Positions 51,138-60,145 are shown, counted from the first letter of the stretch. The stretch is DNA of 64,000 nucleotides from Streptomyces sp. NRRL F-2580 (GCF_000720115.1 NZ_JOIR01000032.1:1-64000), one strand, 5' to 3'. Notes: generated from the letters alone by a model not told the origin. Numbers and translations are program-made.

Positions 51138-51737
51138 ATGGCTGATCTCTTCGTCAAGATCTGTGGGCTGAAGACCGCGCGGGACCTCGACGCCGCCGTG
51201 GCGGCCGGGGCCGATGCCGTGGGGTTCGTGTTCGCGCCCGGCAGCCCGCGCACCGTCGATGCCGCCACCGCGCGGGAGCTCGCCGCGCGGGTGCCGGACG
51301 GCGTGCTCACCGTCGGCGTGTTCCGGGGGCAGACGGTCGCGGAGGTGCGCCGCTTCGCCGAGGAGAGCGGCGTAAGGGGGGTGCAGCTGCACGGCGAAGA
51401 GGGGCCCGAGGACTTCGCGGCGCTGCGCGCCGAGGGCCGGACGCTGCTACGGGCCACCGCCGAGCACGTGAAGCGCTGCGGGGAGTACGGCGAGGACCTG
51501 CTCCTGCTCGACGCCCCCGACCCCGGCTCCGGCAAGCCGTGGAACTGGGGCTCGGCGGACTTCGCCGCGCCCGAGGGGCGCTGGCTGCTGGCCGGCGGGC
51601 TGAACCCGGGCAACGTGCGCGAGGCGGTCGAGGTGACCGGCGCCTGGGGCGTGGACGTGTCCAGCGGGGTGGAGCGCGAACGCGGGGTGAAGTCGCCGGA
51701 GTTGATCCGCGCCTTCATCGAGGCGGCCCGGAGCTAG
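51138..51737 (+). CDS. trpF: Phosphoribosylanthranilate isomerase (TrpF)
   Basis: The 199-aa TIM-barrel protein has FVKICGLKTARDLDAA with the catalytic Cys in KICG, GAVGF-like GADAVGFVFAPGSPRTV, VQLHGEE, the general-acid Asp in LLLLDAPDPGSGKPWNW, LLAGGLNPGNV and GVDVSSGVERERGVKSP. All TrpF hallmark loops are present. It isomerises PRA in tryptophan synthesis. Streptomyces typically rely on bifunctional PriA instead, so a dedicated trpF is notable. No other trp gene is nearby. Confidence 0.9.
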   Translation: MADLFVKICGLKTARDLDAAVAAGADAVGFVFAPGSPRTVDAATARELAARVPDGVLTVGVFRGQTVAEVRRFAEESGVRGVQLHGEEGPEDFAALRAEGRTLLRATAEHVKRCGEYGEDLLLLDAPDPGSGKPWNWGSADFAAPEGRWLLAGGLNPGNVREAVEVTGAWGVDVSSGVERERGVKSPELIRAFIEAARS

Positions 51738-51785
51738 TCGGATTTACGTAGCGAGCGTTAAGGAAATCGTGTTACGGTCTTTCTG

Positions 51786-51800
51786 TAGTGATCGTTACTA
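51786..51800. promoter_or_regulatory. TAGTGATCGTTACTA operator-like palindrome upstream of the SDR gene
   Basis: The near-perfect inverted repeat (TAGTGA/TTACTA arms) sits 17 bp before the SDR start, next to the GGGGAGGG ribosome-binding site, in AT-rich DNA. It fits a TetR- or MarR-family operator. No regulator gene is adjacent. Confidence 0.5.
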
Positions 51801-51816
51801 AATCGGGGAGGGACCC

Positions 51817-52560
51817 ATGCGGAACAAGAACGCGCTGGTCACGGGCGGCAGCAGGGGCATCGGCCGGGCCATCGCCGAGCGGCTCGCCGCCGACGGGGCG
51901 ACCGTCGTGCTGACGTACGCGAACGACGAGGCGGCCGCCCGCGAGACCGTGGAGCGGATCACCAAGGACGGCGGCCGGGCCCACGCGCTCCACGCGGAGC
52001 TCGGGCGGCACGGCGACGCCGCCGCGCTCTGGGCCGCGTACGACGCGCTGGGGCTCGACGGGGTCGACATCATCGTCAACAACGCCGGCATAGGACTGCC
52101 TGTTCCGCTCGGCCAGGTCGCCGAGGAGGACTTCGACAGGGTCTTCGCCGTGAACGTACGGGCACCGTTCTTCGTCGTGCAGGAGGCCCTCGGGCGGCTG
52201 CGCGACGGGGGCCGGGTCGTCAACATCTCCAGCGGCGCCGCGAGGATCGCGATGCCCGAGATCCTCGCCTACGGGGCGACCAAGGGCGCGCTCGACACCC
52301 TGACCCTGAACCTGGCGAAGGCGCTCGGCCCGCGCGGGATCACCGTGAACTCGGTCGCCCCCGGCATCGTCGACACCGACGTCAACGCGGGCTGGCTGCG
52401 CGGCAACGCCGAGGCCGAGGCGCACGCCGCCTCGCTCGCCGCGCTCGGCCGGGTCGGCCGCCCCGAGGACATCGCGGACGTCGTCGGCTTCCTCGCCTCC
52501 GACGACGCGCGCTGGGTAACGGGCCGGGTCGTCGACGCGACGGGCGGCGCGGGCCTCTGA
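51817..52560 (+). CDS. SDR-family oxidoreductase (3-oxoacyl-ACP reductase-like)
   Basis: The 247-aa classical SDR has ALVTGGSRGIGRAIAERLA (cofactor site), NNAGIG, catalytic Ser in NISSG, and YGATKGALDTLTLNLAKALG with Tyr and Lys, then PGIVDTD. The ending DATGGAGL is usual. The substrate is unknown. Its own AT-rich promoter with a palindrome suggests single-gene regulated expression. Confidence 0.9.
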   Translation: MRNKNALVTGGSRGIGRAIAERLAADGATVVLTYANDEAAARETVERITKDGGRAHALHAELGRHGDAAALWAAYDALGLDGVDIIVNNAGIGLPVPLGQVAEEDFDRVFAVNVRAPFFVVQEALGRLRDGGRVVNISSGAARIAMPEILAYGATKGALDTLTLNLAKALGPRGITVNSVAPGIVDTDVNAGWLRGNAEAEAHAASLAALGRVGRPEDIADVVGFLASDDARWVTGRVVDATGGAGL

Positions 52561-52977
52561 CACTGCGTGGGCCGGGCGGGGTCGGGTGGGGGTCGGCTGC
52601 GGGTTGGCTGCGCCGCTTGGGCGGGGCACGAGGGGGCCGGTTGTGCCGGGGGTGGGCGCGCGCCGGGGTGTCTCCTCGGGCGCCGAACGTGTCGGGGGGT
52701 CGGAGAGCGCAGCCTCGTTGTGTTCGGCACCCTGCGGGGATCACCCCGGCACACACCCACCCCCGTCCCAACCGGCCCGGCTGCCCCGATCCCTCGGCCT
52801 CGCCGCACCAATCCAGCCTCGCCGCGCATTCAGCCCCTCCGGCGTTTGAGGAGCGGGGTGCGGGGCGGAGCCCCGATCTTTGAGCCGCACCTTCCAGCCT
52901 GGGCGCACCACCCGCCGCACAATTCAGCCTCGCCGGCGTTTGAGGCGCGGGGTGCGGGGCGGAGCCCCGGGAGGGGG
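52561..52977. repeat. Intergenic block with inverted-orientation REP copies
   Basis: No gene is visible in 417 bp. Two good REP copies, in the orientation opposite to those at 10.7 kb, occupy 52831-52857 and 52925-52952, with a degenerate one near 52814. Each is followed by a GGTGCGGGGCGGAGCCCC hairpin. They lie between convergent SDR and kinase genes. Confidence 0.8.
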
Positions 52978-54618
52978 CTAGGGGGTGCGCCAGACGGTCA
53001 TGTCCATGGTGAGCCAGCTCGGCAGGCCCGCCAACCGCGTGTTCGACTCGATCTGGACCACGAACATCGCGACCTCCCCCGAGGAACGCCTGACGCAGAT
53101 CTCCGTGCCGGAGGCAACCGCGGCGAGCGGGATCGCGTGTGGCTTGGCGACCTCTCCGTAGCGGCGGCACGTGTCGTAATTGGCGGAGCCCGCCTTGCCG
53201 TACATCGTGGTCATCACGCTGGTGTCGCTCGTCAGGTCGCAGTCCAGTCTGTCGCACTCCAGGCGGATGTCCCCGCCGCGGTCGCCGTCCTTGCGCTCGA
53301 CCGGTTCCTTGATGTCGATCGAGTTCTCCTCGCCCAGGCGCACCCCCGGGTAGGGGACCGGCGTGGGCGGCTTGGACGGCTCGGGGGACTTGGGCGCGCC
53401 CGATGCGGGTCCGGCGGCCGCCTTGCCGCCGGTGGGCGAGCCGGACGCTCCCGACGCCGCCGGGCTGGGTGACCTGGACGAGGCGGCCGCGGCCGCCTCG
53501 TCCCGGCGTACCTTCTGCGCCGCGTCCACCAGGAGCCAGACCAGGCTGCCCACCATCAGCGTTCCGATCACCGTCAGCGTGGTGATGATCACCGCTGCGC
53601 GCCGGCCGCGCCTGCGCCGTTCCTCCGGGGTGACCGGCTTCGGCCCCCAGTCGATCGGCGTCACGTGCGCCGAGGCAGGGTACGGGGCCGGGCCTGCCAC
53701 CGGGGTCGGAGCCGGATCGGGGACCACCACCTCCGGCCCCAGCACCTCCCGCCAGATCGCCGGGCCGCCGCCGCTCGTGTCGTCGGCGTCCTCGCCCAGC
53801 TGCTTGCGGCACCACTCCACGATCTCCGTCGGGGTGGCCCGTTCCTCCGGGTCGGCGGCCAGGCACCGGGCGAGCAGCGGCTGCAGCTCTTCCGGCAGCC
53901 GCGACAGGTCGGGGCTGGAGTGCACGATCCGGAACAGCACGGTCATGGAGGGGCCGGTGCCGTACAGGGGCTCGCCCAGCGCGGCGAACGCCGCCGTCTG
54001 CCCCAGGGCGAAGACGTCGGTGGCGGCGGTGGTCTCGCCCGCCAACGCCTGTTCGGGGGCCATGTACTGGGGGGTGCCGATGGTGCTGCCGGTGGCCGTG
54101 GGCGCGGTGGTGTCGGACGCCGTCGATATGCCGAAGTCGATGACGCGGGGCCCGTCGGAGGCCAGCAGCACGTTCGACGGCTTGAGGTCCCGGTGCACGA
54201 TGCCCTCGGCGTGGATGGCCTGCAGGGCCTCGGCCACGCCCGCCATCAGCCACAGCACCGCGGGCACCGGCAGCGGTCCGCGCTGGGCGACGGCTTCCGA
54301 CAGCGAGGGCCCGGGTACGTAGAGGGTCGCCAGCCACGGCGGTACCGCGTCGGCGTCCGCGTCGATGACCTCGGCGGTGTACGCCCCCCGGACGCGTCGG
54401 GCCGCCACCACCTCGCGGCGGAACCGCCGCCGGAACGCCGGGTCTTCGGCCAGCTCCGGCCGGACCACCTTGATCGCCACCGGGCGGCCGCCCGGGGTGT
54501 GCGAGAGGTAGACCCGGCCCATGCCGCCCGCGCCGAGCCGGGCCGCGAGGCGGTACCCGGCCACGGTCTGCGGATCCTCCGCGTGCAGCGGCTCGAACAT
54601 GTCGGTCGCGCTGTTCAT
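52978..54618 (-). CDS. Transmembrane Ser/Thr protein kinase (PknB-like kinase domain)
   Basis: The 546-aa protein has a kinase domain at about 18-280 with GAGGMGRVYL, catalytic Lys in VAIKVVRP, HRDLKPSN and IDFGIST (DFG) in an active arrangement. A Pro-rich juxtamembrane region and one helix (AAVIITTLTVIGTLMVGSLV, about 345-365) follow. The Ser/Pro-rich stalk and extracytoplasmic domain contain paired Cys (ECDRLDCD, DTCRR, EICVRR) and no PASTA repeats. It is therefore a sensor kinase of unknown input. ATG 54618 follows GGGGAGG. Confidence 0.92.
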   Translation of the reverse strand: MNSATDMFEPLHAEDPQTVAGYRLAARLGAGGMGRVYLSHTPGGRPVAIKVVRPELAEDPAFRRRFRREVVAARRVRGAYTAEVIDADADAVPPWLATLYVPGPSLSEAVAQRGPLPVPAVLWLMAGVAEALQAIHAEGIVHRDLKPSNVLLASDGPRVIDFGISTASDTTAPTATGSTIGTPQYMAPEQALAGETTAATDVFALGQTAAFAALGEPLYGTGPSMTVLFRIVHSSPDLSRLPEELQPLLARCLAADPEERATPTEIVEWCRKQLGEDADDTSGGGPAIWREVLGPEVVVPDPAPTPVAGPAPYPASAHVTPIDWGPKPVTPEERRRRGRRAAVIITTLTVIGTLMVGSLVWLLVDAAQKVRRDEAAAAASSRSPSPAASGASGSPTGGKAAAGPASGAPKSPEPSKPPTPVPYPGVRLGEENSIDIKEPVERKDGDRGGDIRLECDRLDCDLTSDTSVMTTMYGKAGSANYDTCRRYGEVAKPHAIPLAAVASGTEICVRRSSGEVAMFVVQIESNTRLAGLPSWLTMDMTVWRTP

Positions 54619-54721
54619 CGGCCTCCCCGATCCCCCCGACCCCCCGATCAACCGATGAGTTGATCCGCCTTACTTTAAGCGGCGCGTAAAGGCGTGGAGT
54701 TGTCGGGGGAGGCCGCCGAGA

Positions 54722-55063
54722 TCAGATGCCGGCGCCGAACGAGGTCACGCTGCCGTCCTTCTCGACCGACTCGACGACCGCGGTCGCCCGCAGGTCCTCG
54801 ACCTGCTCGGGGGAGAGGCGGGCGGCGAAGCCGTTCAGCGTCTTGCGGTAGACGTGCAGCGGGGTGATCCCGTAGGCGTCCGCGACGGCGGCCGGGTCGA
54901 GGCCCGGGTGCACCGTGACGATGTACGTGGCGTGGTCGGCGGGAGCCGCGTGGGGTACGGGCACGGACTCGGCGGCGGTGGCCGCGGACGCGGGCAGGGC
55001 GACGGTGACGGCGGCCAGGACGGCGACGGCCACGGGCAGGGCTCGGCTCAGACGGTTGCGCAT
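54722..55063 (-). CDS. Stand-alone secreted inhibitor I9/subtilisin-propeptide-like protein
   Basis: The 113-aa protein has a signal peptide (RALPVAVAVLAAVTVALPAS, then AATA) followed by an I9 domain (YIVTVHPGLDPAAVADAYG, LNGFAARLSPEQVEDLRA, VVESVEKDGSV) and no protease domain. Propeptide-like proteins inhibit or chaperone subtilases in trans. The divergent gene across 367 bp is an S8 subtilase whose own propeptide has the same fold, so the two may be functionally linked. Confidence 0.85.
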   Translation of the reverse strand: MRNRLSRALPVAVAVLAAVTVALPASAATAAESVPVPHAAPADHATYIVTVHPGLDPAAVADAYGITPLHVYRKTLNGFAARLSPEQVEDLRATAVVESVEKDGSVTSFGAGI

Positions 55064-55430
55064 GCGTCGAGGCCATCACGCGCTGCGGTGCAGGTCAAAG
55101 AGGTCCCGGGGTGAGGCGGGGGCACGGAGCGGCGCATGGGCCGTGCGCTCCCTGGTGTGGGGGCGGGCCGTACGGGTGATCTTGCTGCGGCGGTGTCGGG
55201 TGCGCGGGCCGGAGCAGAGGGTGTGACGGCGCAGCGGGACGACCCTTCTGCACGGCCGGGCGACCGCCGGTCCGACGCGGACGTCGGACCGGCAACCAGG
55301 TGAGGGGGTGGTTCGACCCGCTGGGAGGTGGCACCGATGGAGCTGAGGGCCGCCCCCGCAGGAGCACCTGGCGCCGTGAGGGCGGCTCACCCATGTCTGT
55401 CTTCCGAGACCCCCTCAGAAAGTTCCTTCC
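55064..55430. promoter_or_regulatory. Divergent promoter region with a perfect 12-4-12 hairpin
   Basis: The 367-bp gap between the I9-like and subtilase genes holds no credible gene. GCCGGTCCGACG-cgga-CGTCGGACCGGC at 55266-55293 is a perfect inverted repeat about 138 bp upstream of the subtilase start. It may be an operator or a leader hairpin. Confidence 0.65.
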
Positions 55431-56624
55431 ATGCGCCTGCTCGCCCGCCTGGCCACCACCGCGCTCCTCGCCGTCACCCCGGTAGCGGCCGGTACCGCCT
55501 CCGCCGCGGCCCCGGAGCCGGAACCGGCCCCGCTGGTCAAGGCCGCCAACCCGGTGCCCGGCAAGTACATCGTGACCCTGGAGAAGGGGCAGGACGCGGC
55601 GAAGGTCGCGAAGAAGCTGGGCCTGAAGCCGTCGTTCGTCTACACCTCGGCGATGACGGGCTTCGCGGTGCCGCTGACCCCGCTGGAGCTGACGCTCGTC
55701 CGCAACGCCCCGGGCGTGAAGTCGGTCGAGGAGGACGCGTCGGTCCAGTCCGTGCCGATGCCGGCCTCCGCGGCGGGGACGCGGTCACCGTCGAACTCGT
55801 GGGGCCGGGACCGCATCGACCAGAAGGAGCTGCCGCTGGACAACAACTTCACCGTTGAGGGCAACGGCGCCGGGGTGACCGCGTACATCCTCGACACCGG
55901 CATCGACTACGGCCACACGGAGTTCGGCGGGCCCGACGCCACCCGTGCCACCTTCGGTTTCGATGCCATCGGTGACGGCCGCAACGGGCAGGACTGCCAG
56001 GGCCACGGCACGCACGTCGCCGGCACGGTCGCCGGCAAGACGTACGGGATCGCGAGCAAGGCGAACCTGGTCAGCGTCCGCGTCCTCGGCTGCGACGGCA
56101 AGGGCACCTGGTCGGGGATCATCGCGGGCATGGACTGGGTGGCGAAGAACGCCAAGCAGCCCGCCGTCCTGAATGCCTCCCTGGGCGGGGACCGGTCGGA
56201 GGCGGTCAACGCGGCCGCCGACGCGGTCACCGACGCGGGCGTGCTGCCGGTCGTCGCGGCGGGCAACTCCGCGGTCGACGCCTGCGGCGTCTCGCCGGCA
56301 TCCGCGGGCCTCGTACTGACGGTCGCCGCGTCCAACCAGTACGACGAGGAAACCTCCTTCTCCAACTACGGCAGGTGCGTCACCGCCTACGCCCCCGGCG
56401 AGGCGATCGTCTCCGCGAAGCTCGGTGGCGGCAGCGTCGCGCTGGACGGTACGTCGATGGCCGCGCCGCACGTTGCCGGTGTCGCCGTCCTCTACAAGCA
56501 GGCGCACCCGAGCGCGGCGCCCGAAGAGATCGCGCAGTTCATCGAGCAGGAATCCACCAAGGACGGGCTGAGCGAGCTCAGCCCCGCCAGTCCGAACAAG
56601 CTGCTCTTCACCGCGGGCCTCTGA
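55431..56624 (+). CDS. Secreted S8 subtilisin-like serine protease
   Basis: The 397-aa preproprotein has a signal peptide (LARLATTALLAVTPVAAGTA) and an I9 propeptide (KYIVTLEKGQDAAKVAKKLG to about 110). The catalytic domain has Asp155 (YILDTGIDYGH), His192 (GHGTHVAG) and Ser342 (DGTSMAAPHVAG), with the oxyanion Asn in AGNSAVDACG. The length matches a minimal proteinase K-type enzyme without a C-terminal extension. It is exported and self-processed. Confidence 0.94.
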   Translation: MRLLARLATTALLAVTPVAAGTASAAAPEPEPAPLVKAANPVPGKYIVTLEKGQDAAKVAKKLGLKPSFVYTSAMTGFAVPLTPLELTLVRNAPGVKSVEEDASVQSVPMPASAAGTRSPSNSWGRDRIDQKELPLDNNFTVEGNGAGVTAYILDTGIDYGHTEFGGPDATRATFGFDAIGDGRNGQDCQGHGTHVAGTVAGKTYGIASKANLVSVRVLGCDGKGTWSGIIAGMDWVAKNAKQPAVLNASLGGDRSEAVNAAADAVTDAGVLPVVAAGNSAVDACGVSPASAGLVLTVAASNQYDEETSFSNYGRCVTAYAPGEAIVSAKLGGGSVALDGTSMAAPHVAGVAVLYKQAHPSAAPEEIAQFIEQESTKDGLSELSPASPNKLLFTAGL

Positions 56625-56688
56625 CCCGGACCGGGTGACCGGATCTCCCGATAGGCACGCCCACTAGGCTGCGCTGAGGGGGGGGATC

Positions 56689-58092
56689 ATGGACAACCAC
56701 ACATCCCAGGGCGCGCGGTGGCTGCCGCGCGCCCTGTTCGTTGCCGGGGTGGCGGTCGCCGCCGTGACCGCGCTGTACCTCGTCCTGCTCGGCCGGATGG
56801 CCTTCGTCGACTGGACGCGGGGCAGGAGCCGACTGCTTCTGCTCACCCCCGCCCTGGGGCTCCTCGCGTACGTGCTGCTCGCGTGCGGACGCCGTGCCGC
56901 CAGGGGCGCGCTGGTCCGGTGCCTCGCCGCGACCGTCGCGCTGGCCGCGCTGTGGCCCGCGTGGCAGGCGTACGAGGGGATGCGCGGACCGCAGGCGTAC
57001 GTGTGGACCTGGTGGCAGCGGGAGAAGCCGGAGTCGGGCCGGCCGATCGGCGCCTGGCTGCGCCCGTCGTCGGGGCTCGTACGGGTCCGCGCGGACGGCC
57101 TGCGCCTCTACGACGGCGGGGGTCGCTCGGCCGGAGGGCTGGGCGCGGGCGGGGACGTCACCTTCTGCGCCGTGAGCCGGACCATCCCCAACGGCATCGG
57201 GCTCGTCGCCGCCACGCGCACCCCCGACGGTTGCGGAGGGCAGGTGCTGGCCGTGGACCTGAAGGACAGCGGGAAGCTGTGGGCCAAGGACCTCCCGGTG
57301 GCGCCGGGCCGGGACGCGGCCGAGGTGCCCGTGGCCGCGGTCGGCGATACGGCCGTCGTCGTGACGGAGGGCGCCCTCCTCGGCCTGGACCTGCGCACGG
57401 GCGACGAACGCTGGCGGGCGCCGGTACCGGCCGGCTGCCGGGTCCGCGCGCTCGACGGGGCCGCGGACCGGGTGCTGTACGTGGAGGACTGCCCCGGCGG
57501 CGGCTCGGCCCGGCTGATCGGGCTGGACGCGCGCACCGGCGCCCCGGCCTGGCAGAGCCCGCTGCGCACCGCAGGCCCGTCGGCGGAGGTACGGATGCTG
57601 TCGGCGCAGCCGATCGTCCTGCGCGCCGGCGGCTCGGTGCTGATGTTCGACGACGCCGGGCGCGAGCGGGGCGCGGTGCCGGTGGCAGGCCCGAAGGAAG
57701 ACCTGACCGAGGGGCCCGCACCGGTGGTGAGCGGCGACCTGCTGATCACCCCGGTGAAGGGCAAGGTCCCGGGGGTCTCCGCGTACTCGGTGCTGGACGG
57801 CAAGCGCGTGTGGCACGCCGCGCTCGACGGCGCGACGGTCCTCGGGCTCGTGCAGGGCCGCGACCCGGGTGGGGTCGACGTGGTGACGTCGACCGCCGCG
57901 CGGACGCACCTGTGGCACCTGGACGGGACCACGGGCAGGCGGAAGGCCGAGCCCACGATCCTCCGCGAGGTCCCGCTGGGCAGACGGTTCGAGATCTACC
58001 CGCAGGGCCCCGAGGGCTACACGTTCGTGAACCTGGACCCGGCCGGCGAACTGCCGTCGTACGTGGTGCTGGCGCGGGTCAGAGGCTGGTGA
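56689..58092 (+). CDS. Membrane-anchored PQQ-like beta-propeller protein
   Basis: The 467-aa protein has three N-terminal hydrophobic segments (ALFVAGVAVAAVTALYLVLL, LLLLTPALGLLAYVLLACG, CLAATVALAALWPAW). A beta-propeller follows with repeated Trp-docking phrases: GKLWAKDLPV, GDERWRAPVP, GAPAWQSPLR, GKRVWHAALD. These PQQ_2-like blades usually bind ligands or proteins, not PQQ. It lies 64 nt after the subtilase; its stop overlaps the 3' end of the DUF397 gene. Confidence 0.82.
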   Translation: MDNHTSQGARWLPRALFVAGVAVAAVTALYLVLLGRMAFVDWTRGRSRLLLLTPALGLLAYVLLACGRRAARGALVRCLAATVALAALWPAWQAYEGMRGPQAYVWTWWQREKPESGRPIGAWLRPSSGLVRVRADGLRLYDGGGRSAGGLGAGGDVTFCAVSRTIPNGIGLVAATRTPDGCGGQVLAVDLKDSGKLWAKDLPVAPGRDAAEVPVAAVGDTAVVVTEGALLGLDLRTGDERWRAPVPAGCRVRALDGAADRVLYVEDCPGGGSARLIGLDARTGAPAWQSPLRTAGPSAEVRMLSAQPIVLRAGGSVLMFDDAGRERGAVPVAGPKEDLTEGPAPVVSGDLLITPVKGKVPGVSAYSVLDGKRVWHAALDGATVLGLVQGRDPGGVDVVTSTAARTHLWHLDGTTGRRKAEPTILREVPLGRRFEIYPQGPEGYTFVNLDPAGELPSYVVLARVRGW

Positions 58093-58333
58093 CGAACGCC
58101 GTCCAGGCGGTGTCCCGGAAGGTGAGGTGAGGTCCGTCCGGAACCTTGGAGTCCCGGACGGGAACGACGCTGGGGTGGCCGTCGGCAACTTCCAGGCAGT
58201 TGCCGCCGCTGCCATCGCTGTGGGTGGACTTCCGCCAGGTGGCCATCTCCACGCAGCTGCCACCACTGCCGTCGCTGTAGCTCGACTTGTGCCAGACGGC
58301 CGCCGACAAATCGTAGTCAGGCTCCTGCTTCAC
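58079..58333 (-). CDS. DUF397 protein with a duplicated motif
   Basis: The 84-aa protein is coupled to the upstream XRE gene by a 17-nt overlap (start GTG 58333). The DUF397 core appears twice in tandem: WHKSSYSDGSGGSCVEMA and WRKSTHSDGSGGNCLEVAD, followed by the usual VPVRDSKVPDGPHLTF...W tail. DUF397 proteins typically act as partners or antagonists of Scr1-type XRE regulators. Confidence 0.92.
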   Translation of the reverse strand: MKQEPDYDLSAAVWHKSSYSDGSGGSCVEMATWRKSTHSDGSGGNCLEVADGHPSVVPVRDSKVPDGPHLTFRDTAWTAFVTSL

Positions 58334-59153
58334 GTTCGTACCCCTCCACTACGGACTCGATCAAGGCCAGCGATTGCGCGGGAGGCAGCGCACTGGCCGT
58401 GAGGAGATCGTAGGTCAGGAAATGTCGAGAGACCGTGGCGGGATCGTCGAACAGCTGGCCCGTGCCGTTGCCTTGAACGTAGGCGAGGGTAGGGGCATCC
58501 TCGAACGAAAGCAGCTGAAGGGAACCGCCCATCGCTGCGTGGGCTCCCGCACGAAACGGGATCACCTGGACGATGATCCGGTGCTCCCCAATCAGTTTCG
58601 CGATGTGCTTCAGCGCCTCTGTCATCACGGCTGGCCCCCCCACCTCGCAGCGCAGCACAGCCTCGCCGAAGACGCACCACAACAATGGGGTTGTTGGGTC
58701 ATCAAGCAGCGTGGCCCTGGCCAGGCGGTTCGTGACCAGTTCATCGATCACCGACTCTGGCGCCGTGGGCTGATAGGCGCGAAAGACGGCGCGAGCGTAA
58801 GCCTCGGTCTGCAGCAGCCCAGGAATGGTCTGCGGCGCGTACTCGCGGATGGCCGTCGCCAGAGCCTCCGCTTCGGCCGCCGCCGCGAAGTGGTCCGGGT
58901 ACTTGGACTTGGCCGCCGCCCCGCAGTTGCGGACGAAGAAGCCGTTCGTGTCGAGGATGTCGTCTATCTGGCGCGCGAACTCGATGTGCATGCGGCGCGT
59001 GCCGGCTTCGAGCTGGCCGATGAACGAGCCGCTGACGAAGAGCGGTTCGCCCAACTCGGCCTGGCTGAGCCCGGCTCGCTCGCGCGCCACGCGGAGCTCG
59101 GCGCCGAGCAGGGCGCGGGGTGAGGAGGAGGGGTCGAGGTTCTTACCTGCCAT
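58317..59153 (-). CDS. XRE-family regulator with DUF5753 (second Scr1-type copy)
   Basis: The 278-aa protein has HTH RERAGLSQAELGEPLFVSGS then FIGQLEAGTRRM (about 24-55) and a DUF5753 domain with IPGLLQTEAYARAVF, WCVFGEAVLRCEVGG and the ending SLALIESVVEGYE. ATG 59153 has GGGAG 5 nt upstream. It forms the classic pair with DUF397 and is divergent from two unknown genes it may regulate. Confidence 0.92.
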   Translation of the reverse strand: MAGKNLDPSSSPRALLGAELRVARERAGLSQAELGEPLFVSGSFIGQLEAGTRRMHIEFARQIDDILDTNGFFVRNCGAAAKSKYPDHFAAAAEAEALATAIREYAPQTIPGLLQTEAYARAVFRAYQPTAPESVIDELVTNRLARATLLDDPTTPLLWCVFGEAVLRCEVGGPAVMTEALKHIAKLIGEHRIIVQVIPFRAGAHAAMGGSLQLLSFEDAPTLAYVQGNGTGQLFDDPATVSRHFLTYDLLTASALPPAQSLALIESVVEGYEREAGA

Positions 59154-59267
59154 GGCAACTCCCGGGCCAACAGGTGGGGTTGTTCTCGGTGCTTCCTTGA
59201 AGGCTAGCGAGCCCGTCGCCACTCTGTGTATCGAAGACGAACACTCAGAGTAGAAAGGTGACATGTC

Positions 59268-59489
59268 ATGGTGCTCACTCCACAGGAGCGCATGCAGGCG
59301 GCCGAGGAGGCGGTGCGGCAGCTCAAGGAGTCCCTGGCCGGGGTGGGGGTGCTGTTCCCGTCGCTCGACGTGGAGCGGGTCTCGGCGGCGGGCTCGTACG
59401 GGCTGCCGCTCGTGGATCTCGGCCGCTGCAACCTGGACACCGCCCTCCGGCTGGCAGCCGTACTGCACGAGCGGGCGGCGGGCGAGTGA
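59268..59489 (+). CDS. Small hypothetical protein, 73 aa
   Basis: ATG 59268 has AGAAAGG 9 nt upstream. The sequence has a helical N-terminus (QERMQAAEEAVRQLKESLAG) and an LVDLGRCNLDTALRLAAVLHE C-terminal helix. The stop overlaps the next start (GTGA). It is of unknown family and divergent from the XRE/DUF397 pair, so probably part of that regulatory module. Confidence 0.75.
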   Translation: MVLTPQERMQAAEEAVRQLKESLAGVGVLFPSLDVERVSAAGSYGLPLVDLGRCNLDTALRLAAVLHERAAGE

Positions 59490-60145
59490 GCGAGGCGGTC
59501 GATGCCGCCCAGTTCGCCTTCGAACTGGGCTGGAGGCTGCGCGGCTTGGAGGCCGTGGTCGTCCGGGGCGGGTGGAAGCGTGGGGGTATGGGACTTTCCG
59601 TCCGCGTGCAGTACGACGAGGGCAGCGGGCTGTGGACCGCGGTCGGCGATGACGGGGACCGGCGGGAGAAGCGGTCGGCCGGGACGGAGGACGAGGCGAC
59701 GGCGCTGGTGCACGAGGCCTTCGGGCTGACGGCGAGGCGGCCGCTGCCGCCTGCGCCGCCGGGTCGGCAGCGCTTCACGTTGATCCACTGCCCGCTCGGG
59801 GAGCATCCGGAGTTCGACGATCCGCGCTACGAGGGGCTCAAGGCGAGGCCGCCGGAGGGGTGTGCCGTCGAGGACGTCGGCGGGTACTTCGGGCTGCGCT
59901 GCGAGCGGCCGGGCGCACGGCTGCTGGATGCCGTGGCCGAGACCTGCCGGGAGATCCGGGCGGAGCACGGGCTGCTCATGTCCGACCTCGGCATCGAGAA
60001 GCTGTGGGAATGGTCGCAGGACGGTACGGACGGCTGGGGCGCCGAGATCGTGGGCCAGTTGCTGCTGATGGCCGCCGAGCGCGGCCCGAAGCTCGGCTAC
60101 GGCACCGATGACCTGGTGCGGTTCCTGCGTGCCGCCGCCGGCTGA
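59486..60145 (+). CDS. Hypothetical protein, 219 aa, coupled to the 73-aa gene
   Basis: The 219-aa protein starts at GTG 59486 in the GTGA overlap. It has no signal or membrane segment. Notable pieces are VRVQYDEGSGLWTAVGDDGD, FTLIHCPLGEHPEFDD and VAETCREIRAEHGLLMSDLG. I do not recognise the family. It is operonic with the 73-aa gene and followed after 30 nt by a convergent gene. Confidence 0.75.
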   Translation: MSEAVDAAQFAFELGWRLRGLEAVVVRGGWKRGGMGLSVRVQYDEGSGLWTAVGDDGDRREKRSAGTEDEATALVHEAFGLTARRPLPPAPPGRQRFTLIHCPLGEHPEFDDPRYEGLKARPPEGCAVEDVGGYFGLRCERPGARLLDAVAETCREIRAEHGLLMSDLGIEKLWEWSQDGTDGWGAEIVGQLLLMAAERGPKLGYGTDDLVRFLRAAAG

